The notes under the pieces: model-generated
What the model was told of the DNA's origin: nothing
The model's database searches: none
Seen by the model: only the letters and a program-made list of their open reading frames with translations
Origin: Salinicoccus albus DSM 19776
Lineage (GTDB): Bacteria > Bacillota > Bacilli > Staphylococcales > Salinicoccaceae
Assembly (NCBI RefSeq): GCF_000385175.1
Contig: NZ_ARQJ01000027.1
Coordinates: forward strand, 62,001 to 126,000
Length of the DNA: 64,000 nucleotides
Direction: 5' to 3'
Part shown: in pieces, positions 54,774-63,568 of the stretch
Layout: the number at the start of each line of letters is the position of its first letter
How positions within the stretch are numbered: the stretch's first letter is position 1
Program-made: the position numbers and the translations under genes

Positions 54774-56183
54774 ATGAAAGAGTATCAAATTTACTACGAT
54801 GGCAAGTGGCAGAACTCCGATTCCAATGAATTTAGTGAAGTAGAGAATCCTGCAACAAAAGAAGTCATCGCAAAAGTCCCTAAAGGCAACCATAACGATG
54901 TAGATAAAGCAGTGGAAGCTGCCAAAAATGCTTTCCCGAAATGGAACAAAACTTCTCCGGAAGAAAGAGCAGAATACGTCCAGAAAATATTTGAAGGTAT
55001 AGAAGCGAAGAAACAGGAACTTGCTGATATGATGGTCAGCGAATTAGGTAACTCCCAAACGTTTTCTGAAGAAGGACAAGTGCCTTTATCATTGAAAGAA
55101 ATGTCAGCTGCTTTAGAAGAAATAAAGAAATTTGATTTTGAAGAAGAGCTGGATGATGGTACTGTCATTTATAAAGAAGGGTTTGGCGTAGTCGCTTGTA
55201 TCACCCCTTGGAATTACCCGTTAAACCAAATTCAGAGAAAGATGACACCGGCGCTCTTAGCTGGTAACACATTAGTCATTAAACCTGCGAGTCTGACACC
55301 GCTTACTGCAATGATGCTGACTGAAATTGCAGACGAAGCCGGACTGCCGGATGGTGTATTTAATATCGTTACCGGGGGAGGCAGTGACTTAGGTAATTAT
55401 TTGACCAAACATGAAGATGTCTCCGTTGTATCATTCACCGGTTCTACTTCAGTCGGCAGCGGTATGTATGAAAATGCGGGAACGAATATTAAAAAATTGG
55501 TCCTTGAATTAGGCGGTAAATCACCATTAGTATATTTGAAAGACGGCGACCTTGATCAGGCGATTGACCAGGCAGCGAAGACGGTGATCAATAATCAGGG
55601 ACAAAGCTGTACCGCATTGACACGGCTTTTAGTTCCAAGCAGCCAGTTGGATGAGGTTAACGAGAAGATTAAAGAATACTACAAAGATGTGAAAATTGGA
55701 GATCCGGCAGATTATGACACGGATATTGGCCCAATCGTCTCTGAGAGTCAGATGAAATCCATTCTCAGTTTTATTCAAAAAGGTAAAGATGAAGGTGCAG
55801 AGTTACTCCTGGGCGGTAATCAAGTGGATCGGACAGGTTATTATATTGAACCGACAGTCTTTACGAATGTAAAAAATGATATGACGATTGCCCGCGAAGA
55901 AATCTTCGGGCCTGTATTATCAGTGATTCCTTATGACAGTGAGGAAGAAGCAATTGAAATAGCAAATGATTCAGCTTATGGTCTCTCAGGTGCAGTCACA
56001 GGACCGGATTTTAACCATGCACTGGCAGTCGGTAAACAGCTCCGCACAGGTAATGTGTTTATTAATGGAGGAAAACGTTCACCGAAGGCGCCATTCGGCG
56101 GTTATAAAGAATCTGGAATTGGACGTGAAAACGGCTTATATGGTGTAGAAGATTACCTCGAAGTTAAAGCGTTGTTCACTTAA
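54774..56183 (+). CDS. NAD(P)-dependent aldehyde dehydrogenase
   Basis: 469 residues of the classical ALDH superfamily. Catalytic Cys C279 in NNQGQSCTALTRLL and general base E245 in LELGGKSPL are both present, with the NAD-binding FTGSTSVG and the C-terminal PFGGYKESGIGRE. AAAGGAG precedes the ATG. Substrate not known; it resembles the broad-specificity and betaine-aldehyde group. It sits alone between fRMsr and ezrA, behind a sigma-B-type promoter, so it looks like a stress-induced enzyme that could act on lipid-derived aldehydes or osmolyte precursors. Confidence 0.9.
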   Translation: MKEYQIYYDGKWQNSDSNEFSEVENPATKEVIAKVPKGNHNDVDKAVEAAKNAFPKWNKTSPEERAEYVQKIFEGIEAKKQELADMMVSELGNSQTFSEEGQVPLSLKEMSAALEEIKKFDFEEELDDGTVIYKEGFGVVACITPWNYPLNQIQRKMTPALLAGNTLVIKPASLTPLTAMMLTEIADEAGLPDGVFNIVTGGGSDLGNYLTKHEDVSVVSFTGSTSVGSGMYENAGTNIKKLVLELGGKSPLVYLKDGDLDQAIDQAAKTVINNQGQSCTALTRLLVPSSQLDEVNEKIKEYYKDVKIGDPADYDTDIGPIVSESQMKSILSFIQKGKDEGAELLLGGNQVDRTGYYIEPTVFTNVKNDMTIAREEIFGPVLSVIPYDSEEEAIEIANDSAYGLSGAVTGPDFNHALAVGKQLRTGNVFINGGKRSPKAPFGGYKESGIGRENGLYGVEDYLEVKALFT

Positions 56184-56218
56184 CGTTAAGCGTAGAAAAC
56201 TGGAAACGTTATAAATAT

Positions 56219-56258
56219 AAAGCCCGCGTCTCGATGAAATTGAGATGCCAGGGCTTTT
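56219..56258 (+). terminator. terminator after the aldehyde dehydrogenase gene
   Basis: Bulged stem AAAGCCC-TCTC / GAGA-GGGCTTT with a T-run. A CTTAACGTTAAG palindrome at 56179-56190 overlaps the stop codon. Confidence 0.65.
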
Positions 56259-56374
56259 CTTGTACCTTTAAACCCTGACTTGGCCGGAGGGGTAAAATAA
56301 TTTTTCATAGATGACGGGCAGACTTTTGAAAATCATTTAAATGTTACGCTAGCTCAGGCACATGTATATTGTGT

Positions 56375-56400
56375 GTTTCTATCCATCCAAAAAAGGGAAG
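56375..56400 (+). promoter_or_regulatory. sigma-B-like promoter for the SpoIIAA-like gene
   Basis: GTTTCT (56375-56380), 14 bases, GGGAAG (56395-56400). The match is partial (-35 4/6, -10 4/6). It lies 37 bases before the ATG. Confidence 0.45.
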
Positions 56401-56437
56401 TTAAAAAAACCAGGAAAATTTCCGAGGAGGGACAATA

Positions 56438-56794
56438 ATGATTAAAATAAATGAGAGTGACTATCCAAATATTGTATCTTTGGAGGTGGACGGTAATTTA
56501 ACAAAAGAGGATGCAGAAAAAGCGGATGGGTTTATCAAAGAACATTATGGAGAAGACGCGTCCGTGAATGCATTAATCTATGTAAAAAATATTGAAGGTG
56601 CGAGTCCGGGCGGTATCTTAAAGGGTGCAGTCATGGATATAAAGCACTGGAATCAATATGGGAAGTTCGCAGTGGTTACTGATACCGCATGGATTGAAGA
56701 GGGAGTGAAATTCGCGGACATTGCGCCGGGGATTGAAATGAAACAATTTGATAAGGATCAGGTTGATCAGGCATTGGAATGGCTGCAGCGATAA
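56438..56794 (+). CDS. SpoIIAA-like (STAS-related) protein
   Basis: 118-residue single domain: INESDYPNIVSLEVDGNL, helix LTKEDAEKADGF, strand ALIYVKNIEG, WNQYGKFAVVTDTAWIEEG, and C-terminal FADIAPGIEMKQF, matching the SpoIIAA-like family (PF11964) of small soluble proteins. It has no phosphorylatable DSSG-type serine of true anti-sigma antagonists, so a regulatory role is not implied. GAGGAGGG precedes the ATG. It has its own sigma-B-like promoter and terminator. Function unknown. Confidence 0.82.
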   Translation: MIKINESDYPNIVSLEVDGNLTKEDAEKADGFIKEHYGEDASVNALIYVKNIEGASPGGILKGAVMDIKHWNQYGKFAVVTDTAWIEEGVKFADIAPGIEMKQFDKDQVDQALEWLQR

Positions 56795-56924
56795 GTGCAG
56801 ATTATGACTTTTTTCAGCTCAAAAAGCCAGTGATCAAGAGAGCCGGGTGAGGGAATCCCAGGTTTGGAAATTGCTTTGTATCGCGCTTGTAAATACGGGG
56901 TGTTTTCTGGTTGACGCCGGCTTG

Positions 56925-56950
56925 AAAAGTGGGTTCATCCCGCTTTTTTT
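56925..56950 (+). terminator. terminator in the region after the SpoIIAA-like gene
   Basis: Stem AAAGTGGG / CCCGCTTT, one G-U pair, with a run of eight T. The bases between 56795 and 56924 contain no gene that I can support. Confidence 0.75.
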
Positions 56951-56984
56951 ATTGATTTCATACGCGCTTTGAAGTATGGCAGAG

Positions 56985-57188
56985 TCAGGAGGCGCCCTTA
57001 CGCCCATTCCATGCATAACCGTCGTATAAATCGAGGTCAAGAGGGCCCGGCACATCAATTGAAAGCGCTTTTGGATCCACGAAGATATGCATGCATATTA
57101 AATTCTGATATTTGTGGTGCATCATCCATGGCCCTTTTGGCAGCGGTGCGGTTCTGTGTGCCGTGATATCTTGTAAATTCAATTTCAT
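56985..57188 (-). pseudogene. remnant of a DUF2071 (YqjF-like) gene
   Basis: 67-residue N-terminal fragment. It has LPKGPWMMHHKYQNL, then VDPKALSIDVPGPLDLDLYD and GYAWNG, the start typical of DUF2071 proteins (usually near 240 residues). A proper GGAGGG site lies before the ATG, but the frame ends right after the first domain strands, and the sequence beyond shows no continuation in any frame that I can recognise. It is most likely a truncated gene. The rest of the 626-base gap before ezrA holds a terminator and AT-rich DNA. Confidence 0.55.
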
Positions 57189-57420
57189 CGGCAGCCCTCC
57201 GTTCGTTAGTCATTATATCCTTATTATGATCCGGAATAAACTTTCACATGTCTTCAAACAAGGTTTTCTGGAATATTTTTAAATGTATATAAGGTAAATT
57301 ATATGTATACTGGAGATTCATATATATTAATGATTATCTTTTAGTCTTTAATTATATATTTATAGTTTTTTGTTTTATTCTTTTAAGCTATAATTGATTA
57401 TATACTTAGGAGGTAGCTGT

Positions 57421-59115
57421 ATGTGGGTTTATGTTTTAATCGTAGTCATCCTGCTCATAATTATCGGAGCAGGCACGCTATTATATATGCGGAACATCAG
57501 AAAAGATGAAATTGATAATTATCAGACCCGGCTTGAAGAGGTGAAAAGATTACCTCTGCAGGATGAACTGATCAAAATTAAAAATTATAATTTTCATGGT
57601 GAAGCTAAAGCGCTATATGAGCGATGGCAGTCTGATTGGCAAAATGTGCTGAACAGCTCCCTCAATGAAGCGGCCACCGATCTGGATTCAGCAGCAGAAG
57701 AAGTTGAGAAATTCAAATTTAAAGACAGCCGTGAAAAGATCAATTCCGTAAATCAAAAGATTACAGAGGCCGAGCAGAAGTATCAGGACCTGACAGTTGA
57801 AATCAATCAGCTGCTGGATTCGAATGCTGAAGCTGAGAAAGAATATACCGATTCTGAACGGCTGCACCGCGAAGCTAAACGCGATGTGCTGGCGAGCAGC
57901 CATAAGTTCGGGGACAGCCAGCCACCGCTTGAGAAGCTGATAGAAACATACGAGCCGGAATTGAGAGAATATGAGAAATTGGTTAACGACGGTGATTACG
58001 TCACTGCAAACAAGCATATCGCAGATGTTCATGAAGAACTGACAGCACTGAAAACAAATATGGATGAAATACCATTGCTTATCAAGGAAGTCCAAAAAGA
58101 TCTGCCGCAGCAGTTTCAGGAGATTCGTTTCGGATGCCGTGATCTTAAGGCTGAGGGTTATGATCTTGAACACATCAAAGTGGAAAGTAAATTATCAACA
58201 TTGCAGGGCAAATTAAACCTTGTTGAACCGCTCATCAGCAGGCTGGAGCTTGATGAAGCAAGAGCAATCCTTGATGACATCAACGCTCAGCTGGATGACA
58301 TGATGGATCTTGTGGAGCATGAGGTGAAAGCCAAGACAAAAGTCGACAACGAAAAAGACCTCATTACCGATGACCTTTTTTATGCGAAGGATATGAACTA
58401 TACACTCAGAACTGAGATTGACTATGTCAAGGAGCAGTTCCATATCAATGAGTCTGATATTCATAGAGTACAAAAATTCGAGCATGAGATAGAGAATCTG
58501 ATCGGCACCTATGATGACATGATTTCTGAAATATCCAAGACAGTTGCCCGTTACAGTGAAGTGCTGTATAACCTGGAGTATATCAAAAACAATATTTACG
58601 AGATAAATGATGAACAGAAACAGATCCAGGGGTATCTGCTGAATCTGCGTGAAGATGAAGCAGAAGCCAGAGAGAATGCACTTCTGGTACAGGAGAGAAA
58701 AGAGGAGATTCACAGGGACTTGATGGGTTCAAATATGTCGAGCGTACCTGAAAAGTTTCTCGTCATGAAAAATGAGCTGGACCTGGAAGTGAAAGAAATC
58801 CATAAGTACTTTAAGCGTCGTCCTTTGAATGTGCAGTACATTAAAGATAAGGTGAACCAGACCGTCGTGGCCATGAATAAGTATGAACAGGAAGCTTTTG
58901 AGATACTGCAGGAAGCCAGGCTGACAGAATTGATGATCCAGTACGGGAACCGGTATCGCAGGGACGACCCTGACTTTAACCAGATGCTCAATGAAGCGGA
59001 GCGTCTGTTTAAAGAGAATCGTTATAAACGAGCCCTGGAAATTACCAAAAACGCTTTGGAAAAAGTTGAACCTGGAGCGGCGGTGCGAATTGAAAATGAA
59101 TTTGACAAGGATTAA
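57421..59115 (+). CDS. ezrA: septation ring regulator EzrA
   Basis: 564 residues, the same as the staphylococcal protein. One N-terminal transmembrane helix (about 3-24, WVYVLIVVILLIIIGAGTLL), then a long cytoplasmic region of coiled coils (heptads through ~50-560). It binds FtsZ and links it to wall-synthesis enzymes at the division ring. AGGAGG precedes ATG 57421; nine more codons upstream are in frame without a site. Synteny with rpsD on one side and iscS-thiI on the other confirms it. Confidence 0.96.
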   Translation: MWVYVLIVVILLIIIGAGTLLYMRNIRKDEIDNYQTRLEEVKRLPLQDELIKIKNYNFHGEAKALYERWQSDWQNVLNSSLNEAATDLDSAAEEVEKFKFKDSREKINSVNQKITEAEQKYQDLTVEINQLLDSNAEAEKEYTDSERLHREAKRDVLASSHKFGDSQPPLEKLIETYEPELREYEKLVNDGDYVTANKHIADVHEELTALKTNMDEIPLLIKEVQKDLPQQFQEIRFGCRDLKAEGYDLEHIKVESKLSTLQGKLNLVEPLISRLELDEARAILDDINAQLDDMMDLVEHEVKAKTKVDNEKDLITDDLFYAKDMNYTLRTEIDYVKEQFHINESDIHRVQKFEHEIENLIGTYDDMISEISKTVARYSEVLYNLEYIKNNIYEINDEQKQIQGYLLNLREDEAEARENALLVQERKEEIHRDLMGSNMSSVPEKFLVMKNELDLEVKEIHKYFKRRPLNVQYIKDKVNQTVVAMNKYEQEAFEILQEARLTELMIQYGNRYRRDDPDFNQMLNEAERLFKENRYKRALEITKNALEKVEPGAAVRIENEFDKD

Positions 59116-59169
59116 ACAGTCGGCTTGGGATATAATATTCCAAGTCACTTTTATGTAAGGAGTGATTAT

Positions 59170-60297
59170 TTGATCTACATGGACAATGCAGCTTCAACCC
59201 GGCCATATGACGAAGCAGTGGATGCTTTTACCGAGGTGAGCCGTTCATACTATTTTAATACGGCAAGCATCCATTCAGAAGGCCGTAAGGCAGAAAAGCT
59301 GCTTGGCGCATCACGGCGGCAGATACTTGATCTGATGGATCTTGGGGATTATGAATGTGTATTTACTTCAGGGGCGACTGAAAGCAACAATATCGCGATT
59401 CAGGGGGTACTGGAAACTAAAAAGCAGTTTGGCCGCACTGTGCTTTTAAGCGAAATGGAACACCCAAGTGTGATAAATGTTGCAGAGAAAATGAAGCATA
59501 AAGGATTTAATGTCGAATATATCAAAACAACTGAATCAGGCATCGTGGATTTGGACAGCTTGAAGTATCTGCTGGGTAATGACGTCATATTTGTTACAGT
59601 CATGGCGGTCAATAATGTTACCGGGAGTGTTCAACCAGTTTCTGAAATTGTGGAGATATTGAAAAGTTATCCGAAAGTTTATTTTCACGTGGACGCTACA
59701 CAGGCTGTTGGCAAAGTGAGGATGGACTATAGCGGTGTGGACTCTCTGAGTTTGAGCGCCCATAAATTTCATGGGGTTAAAGGTGCCGGCGCTTTGATTG
59801 TGAAAGAAGTGAAATCAATGTCCCCGATCACCTTTGGCGGCGGACATGAGTTCAATGTAAGGAGCGGCACTGTAAACCTTGCGGCAATCGCAGCGATGGC
59901 TAAAGCTTTGAGGATGAGCATGGAATCACTCGAAGAAAATCGTTTGAGGATCAGCCGTTACAACAAGTCAATCAGAGAAGCAGTATCTAAACTGCCTTCA
60001 GTGCAAGTGCAGCCGGGCGGAGTCCCCCAGATCATCAACGTCTCCTATATCGGTGCCCGGGGAGAAATTGTCGTCAATGCCCTCAGTCAAAGAGAAATCA
60101 TGGTGTCTACAACGAGCGCCTGTGCTTCTAAACTGAGTTCATTGAATGAAACGCTGATGGCGATGAATAACAGCCCGGATGTGGTTAAAGGCAGTATCAG
60201 GATTTCCATGGGCCACTTTACAAATGATCAGGAAGCGGATAAACTGGTCTCTGCTCTGAATAGTGTGTATAAGGAAATCGGAGGTGTGCTGAAATGA
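59170..60297 (+). CDS. cysteine desulfurase (NifS/IscS type, ThiI partner)
   Basis: 375 residues, PLP fold-type I. The PLP lysine is K199 in SAHKFHGVKGAG, and the sulfur-carrying cysteine is C318 in STTSACASKL. It takes sulfur from cysteine and hands it on as persulfide. The start is TTG 59170 (MIYMDNAAST), after AAGGAG. Its stop overlaps the thiI start by 4 bases (ATGA), so it is the dedicated donor for ThiI (NifZ in Bacillus). A 55-base gap separates it from ezrA. Confidence 0.93.
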   Translation: MIYMDNAASTRPYDEAVDAFTEVSRSYYFNTASIHSEGRKAEKLLGASRRQILDLMDLGDYECVFTSGATESNNIAIQGVLETKKQFGRTVLLSEMEHPSVINVAEKMKHKGFNVEYIKTTESGIVDLDSLKYLLGNDVIFVTVMAVNNVTGSVQPVSEIVEILKSYPKVYFHVDATQAVGKVRMDYSGVDSLSLSAHKFHGVKGAGALIVKEVKSMSPITFGGGHEFNVRSGTVNLAAIAAMAKALRMSMESLEENRLRISRYNKSIREAVSKLPSVQVQPGGVPQIINVSYIGARGEIVVNALSQREIMVSTTSACASKLSSLNETLMAMNNSPDVVKGSIRISMGHFTNDQEADKLVSALNSVYKEIGGVLK

Positions 60298-61493
60298 ATT
60301 ATGATCATATTCTGGTGAGGTACGGCGAATTGACGCTCAAATCGAAAAACAGAAAGATTTTTGTCGATGCTTTGAGAAGGACGATGATACAGACGCTTGA
60401 ACCCTTCGGTGTTCATGTAAAAGCAAACAGGGATCGTGCATATATCGAACTGAACAATGCCGATCCATATAAAGTGATGGATGCCTTGAAACATGTGACC
60501 GGAATCTTAAGTGTTTCACCGGTTGTGAAACTTGAGAAGACAAACGCAGCGATGCAGAAGAATGCAGTGGATTTTGCCCATGAATTTCAAGATGGCTCAA
60601 CATTCAAAATAGAAGTTAAACGTGCGGATAAAGGCTATCCGTTGAAAACTTTTGATATCCAGCAGCTCCTCGGCAGCCACGTATTGGAGAACACTGAAGA
60701 AATCACTGTTGATGTCAGACAGCCGGACTATGAAATTATGGTTGAAGTCAGACAGGACGCCGTTTATATGTATCGTGAAGTAATTGCGTGTGTCGGAGGA
60801 TTCCCGGCAGGTACCGGCGGCAGGGCGATATTAATGCTTTCAGGCGGTATTGATTCACCGGTGGCTGCTTTTGAAATCATGAAAAAGGGCGTCGAAGTTG
60901 AAGCCGTCCATTTTCATTCCCCGCCCTATACCAGTCCTCAGGCAACAGAAAAGGTCAAGCAGCTGGTTGATATCATATCGGACAGAACCGGCGTTGACAT
61001 CAGACTTAATATTGTGCCTTTTACAGAGCTGCAGACAACAATTTATGACAGAATACCACAAAGTCTCTCCATGACCTCGACAAGAAGGATCATGTTGAGG
61101 ATTGCCGAAAAATTAGCAAGCAGGAAACATGCTGGGGCGATTGTTAATGGCGAAAATCTCGGCCAGGTTGCTTCCCAGACAATGACAAGCATGCATGTGA
61201 TTAACAGGGTGACCAGTTTTCCGATTTTAAGGCCGCTGCTTACGTTGGAAAAGGATGAAATTATCGGTAAAGCGAAAGCGTACGGCACTTATGAAACATC
61301 CATATTGCCGTTTGAAGACTGCTGTACTATCTTCACACCGAAATCACCGAAAACAAAACCCTCACTTGAAAAGGTCGAAGGTTTCGAATCAAGAGTGGAC
61401 TTTGAACCGTTGATAGATGAGGCAGCGGATAATATAGAAGTGTATATATCGAATACTGAAGCGGAATCTGAGAGTTTTGAGTCTCTGCTCTGA
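60294..61493 (+). CDS. thiI: tRNA 4-thiouridine synthase ThiI
   Basis: 399 residues: N-terminal ferredoxin-like and THUMP domains (about 1-165), then the PP-loop pyrophosphatase domain with LSGGIDSPVAAF (about 182-193). It ends DCCTIFTPKSPKTKPS and has no rhodanese domain, the short form found in Bacillus and Staphylococcus, where the cysteine desulfurase gives sulfur directly. It makes s4U8 in tRNA, and may also supply thiamine thiazole sulfur. It overlaps the desulfurase gene by 4 bases. Confidence 0.95.
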   Translation: MNYDHILVRYGELTLKSKNRKIFVDALRRTMIQTLEPFGVHVKANRDRAYIELNNADPYKVMDALKHVTGILSVSPVVKLEKTNAAMQKNAVDFAHEFQDGSTFKIEVKRADKGYPLKTFDIQQLLGSHVLENTEEITVDVRQPDYEIMVEVRQDAVYMYREVIACVGGFPAGTGGRAILMLSGGIDSPVAAFEIMKKGVEVEAVHFHSPPYTSPQATEKVKQLVDIISDRTGVDIRLNIVPFTELQTTIYDRIPQSLSMTSTRRIMLRIAEKLASRKHAGAIVNGENLGQVASQTMTSMHVINRVTSFPILRPLLTLEKDEIIGKAKAYGTYETSILPFEDCCTIFTPKSPKTKPSLEKVEGFESRVDFEPLIDEAADNIEVYISNTEAESESFESLL

Positions 61494-61516
61494 TAGGGAA
61501 TAAGTGAATCATATTA

Positions 61517-61551
61517 ACAAAGAAACTTCCTTTTACAGGAAGTTTCTTTGT
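61517..61551. terminator. bidirectional terminator between thiI and nadK
   Basis: 14-bp stem ACAAAGAAACTTCC / GGAAGTTTCTTTGT with a 7-base loop. It overlaps the end of the nadK gene. Confidence 0.82.
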
Positions 61552-62342
61552 GCTTTGTGCCAGAATGTATTGTTCTTCAGTTTAAGCGTTTTGATGAATT
61601 TATCGCTCAGTCCAATTTCGACTTTTTCAGTGTTTCTCACACTGAGCGCTTCGTTATCAAGTGACATGATCGGGTAGTAATCCACATTTTTATCAATCAG
61701 GAGTGTCAGCGGCCGCTCTCTATTCAGAAGAAAGCTCGTTCCCAGTGTCCTGTGGGTGTTGTTGTTCACACTGGCAAGTTCTGTCACCTGCATTGCCTGA
61801 ATCAGGGGGTCTACAACGGCACCGCCCAGAGATTTGTTATAGCCTGTGGAGCCCGTCGGCGTGGCTGCCAGGATGCCGTCGCCATTAAATTGCTCAAACA
61901 GGAAATCATTGATGTAAACATCCATTTTTATCGTTTTGATGATGCTTGATCTCAGTGTGAATTCATTCAGACAGTAGCTCGGTTTGTTGTCATTGATGGT
62001 TACTTTGAGTGCGGGATAGTTTCTGACGTCAACATCATCCTGTTTAAATGCTTCTTTCAGCATGTCGATTTCACGGTAATGGAAATCCACATAAAAATAG
62101 TTTGAGTCATCGACTGCAATACCGAGATATACACAGTCATCACGGAATCCATTTTTTCTTACAGCCTGCAGAAAATCTCCGTCACCGCCAATGGATGCGA
62201 TGATGTCAGCTTCTTCTGTCGATTGTACTGTTTCAATTCCAAGCCCCGAGAAAATATCGCTCAAATGTGTTATGATTTCATTGTTTTCTTCTGCGTGCGG
62301 AGCAAAGAAATAGATTGTTTTATAATTGTCCAAGCCATTCAC
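61533..62342 (-). CDS. nadK: NAD kinase, YtdI/NadK2 type
   Basis: 269 residues; phosphorylates NAD to NADP. The ATP site GGDG motif reads IGGDGDFLQAV (G52-D56), where the usual fifth residue is Thr, here Asp. The later ATPTGSTGYNKSLGG is intact. The order nadK then sppA-RDD resembles Bacillus ytdI-yteI-yteJ, so it is the second-type NAD kinase. The ATG is preceded by GGGAG. Opposite strand to its neighbours, with its own terminator. Confidence 0.9.
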   Translation of the reverse strand: MNGLDNYKTIYFFAPHAEENNEIITHLSDIFSGLGIETVQSTEEADIIASIGGDGDFLQAVRKNGFRDDCVYLGIAVDDSNYFYVDFHYREIDMLKEAFKQDDVDVRNYPALKVTINDNKPSYCLNEFTLRSSIIKTIKMDVYINDFLFEQFNGDGILAATPTGSTGYNKSLGGAVVDPLIQAMQVTELASVNNNTHRTLGTSFLLNRERPLTLLIDKNVDYYPIMSLDNEALSVRNTEKVEIGLSDKFIKTLKLKNNTFWHKAQRNFL

Positions 62343-62556
62343 TCCCTGTGCGTTCGACTTTAAGTATTGTTATCCTGAACATTTACCGGTTCATATAATT
62401 CTGACTTGTATCTAACTCTTTTATACCATATTTCATATTTATTTGACAGCTGCAGCAACCACAACACTTTATGGCCTGCGAGATTTGCATTGTCCTCAAT
62501 GTCTTTCTCTGTGGTATCATTGAAATGGAAAATTAAATTTGGAAAGGTTTGATAGC

Positions 62557-63555
62557 GTGAAACGAATTATTGCGGTAGTCATCGCTTTGGCACTGCTTGT
62601 TTTTGGCGTCGTAGCGTCTGTGTTCAATGCGATGTGGGCCAGTGACTGGGAAGAAACTTTCAATCAGTATGCAAGTACTGAATTTCCGCCCTCTTCAATC
62701 GTTGAGCAAGGGGATCCCGAAAATAAGATTGCAGTTGTGAACATCGAGGGGACAATTATGGACACTGGTAATACTGGGGCGTTCAACAGTGGCGGCTATA
62801 ACCATGAAATGGTCATTGAATCACTGAAACAGATTGCATCTGATGATACGGTGAATGGCGTCATGCTCAATGTGGATTCCCCGGGCGGCGGCGTTTATGA
62901 AAGTGCTGAGATACATAGCCATCTTCAGGATATCAAAGATGCAGGTAAAACAATATACAGTTCGATGGGCGGCATGGCTGCTTCAGGCGGTTATTATGTA
63001 TCAGCCCCGGCAGATCAGATATTTGCCACAAACGAAACAATCACCGGCTCGATCGGTGTTATTATGCAGTCGATCAATTACAGCCAGCTGGCGGAGGAAT
63101 ACGGCATTGAATTTGATACTTACACGAGTGGAGATATGAAGGACATGCTCAGCGGCAGCAGTGAGCCAACTCAGGAAGAAGAGGAATATGTCCAGGGTAT
63201 GGTCGATTCGATGTTCCAGGACTTTGTCGATGTTGTTGAAGCTGGCAGAGGGATGTCGGAAGACGAAGTGAGAAACCTGGCAGACGGCCGTGTCTATCTG
63301 GGTGATGAAGCTGTCGACAACGGTCTTGCAGACCAGATCGGTTACCCAGAAGACGCCATGGCTGCGCTCCAGGAGGAGTTAGGCGGCAATGCTCAGGTTG
63401 TAGAATATGGTCAGAATTCCAATTCAAACATCCCTTTTTCTGCTCAAGCGAAAGAATTTGTTGGCAATCTTTTCGGTAATAATGAAATTGCCAAAATTGA
63501 ATCACTTTTAAATAACAGGCAGGGCGTCCAGCCGATGTACCTGTATGAACAGTAG
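62557..63555 (+). CDS. sppA: signal peptide peptidase SppA
   Basis: 332 residues with an N-terminal membrane anchor (about 3-25) and one protease domain of the short bacterial SppA type. The catalytic pair is S143 (MAASGGYYV) and K195 (SGDMKDML), a Ser-Lys dyad. It digests left-over signal peptides in the membrane. GTG 62557 follows GGAAAGG; TTG 62539 is in frame but sits in the site. The 214-base gap before it holds no gene. An RDD gene follows 13 bp later, as in Bacillus. Confidence 0.94.
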   Translation: MKRIIAVVIALALLVFGVVASVFNAMWASDWEETFNQYASTEFPPSSIVEQGDPENKIAVVNIEGTIMDTGNTGAFNSGGYNHEMVIESLKQIASDDTVNGVMLNVDSPGGGVYESAEIHSHLQDIKDAGKTIYSSMGGMAASGGYYVSAPADQIFATNETITGSIGVIMQSINYSQLAEEYGIEFDTYTSGDMKDMLSGSSEPTQEEEEYVQGMVDSMFQDFVDVVEAGRGMSEDEVRNLADGRVYLGDEAVDNGLADQIGYPEDAMAALQEELGGNAQVVEYGQNSNSNIPFSAQAKEFVGNLFGNNEIAKIESLLNNRQGVQPMYLYEQ

Positions 63556-63568
63556 GGGGGGTGTCATA

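Noticed and set aside
56834-57058. 74-residue minus-strand open frame as continuation of the DUF2071 gene
   Set aside because: Its residues do not look like later parts of DUF2071, and it overlaps a terminator.
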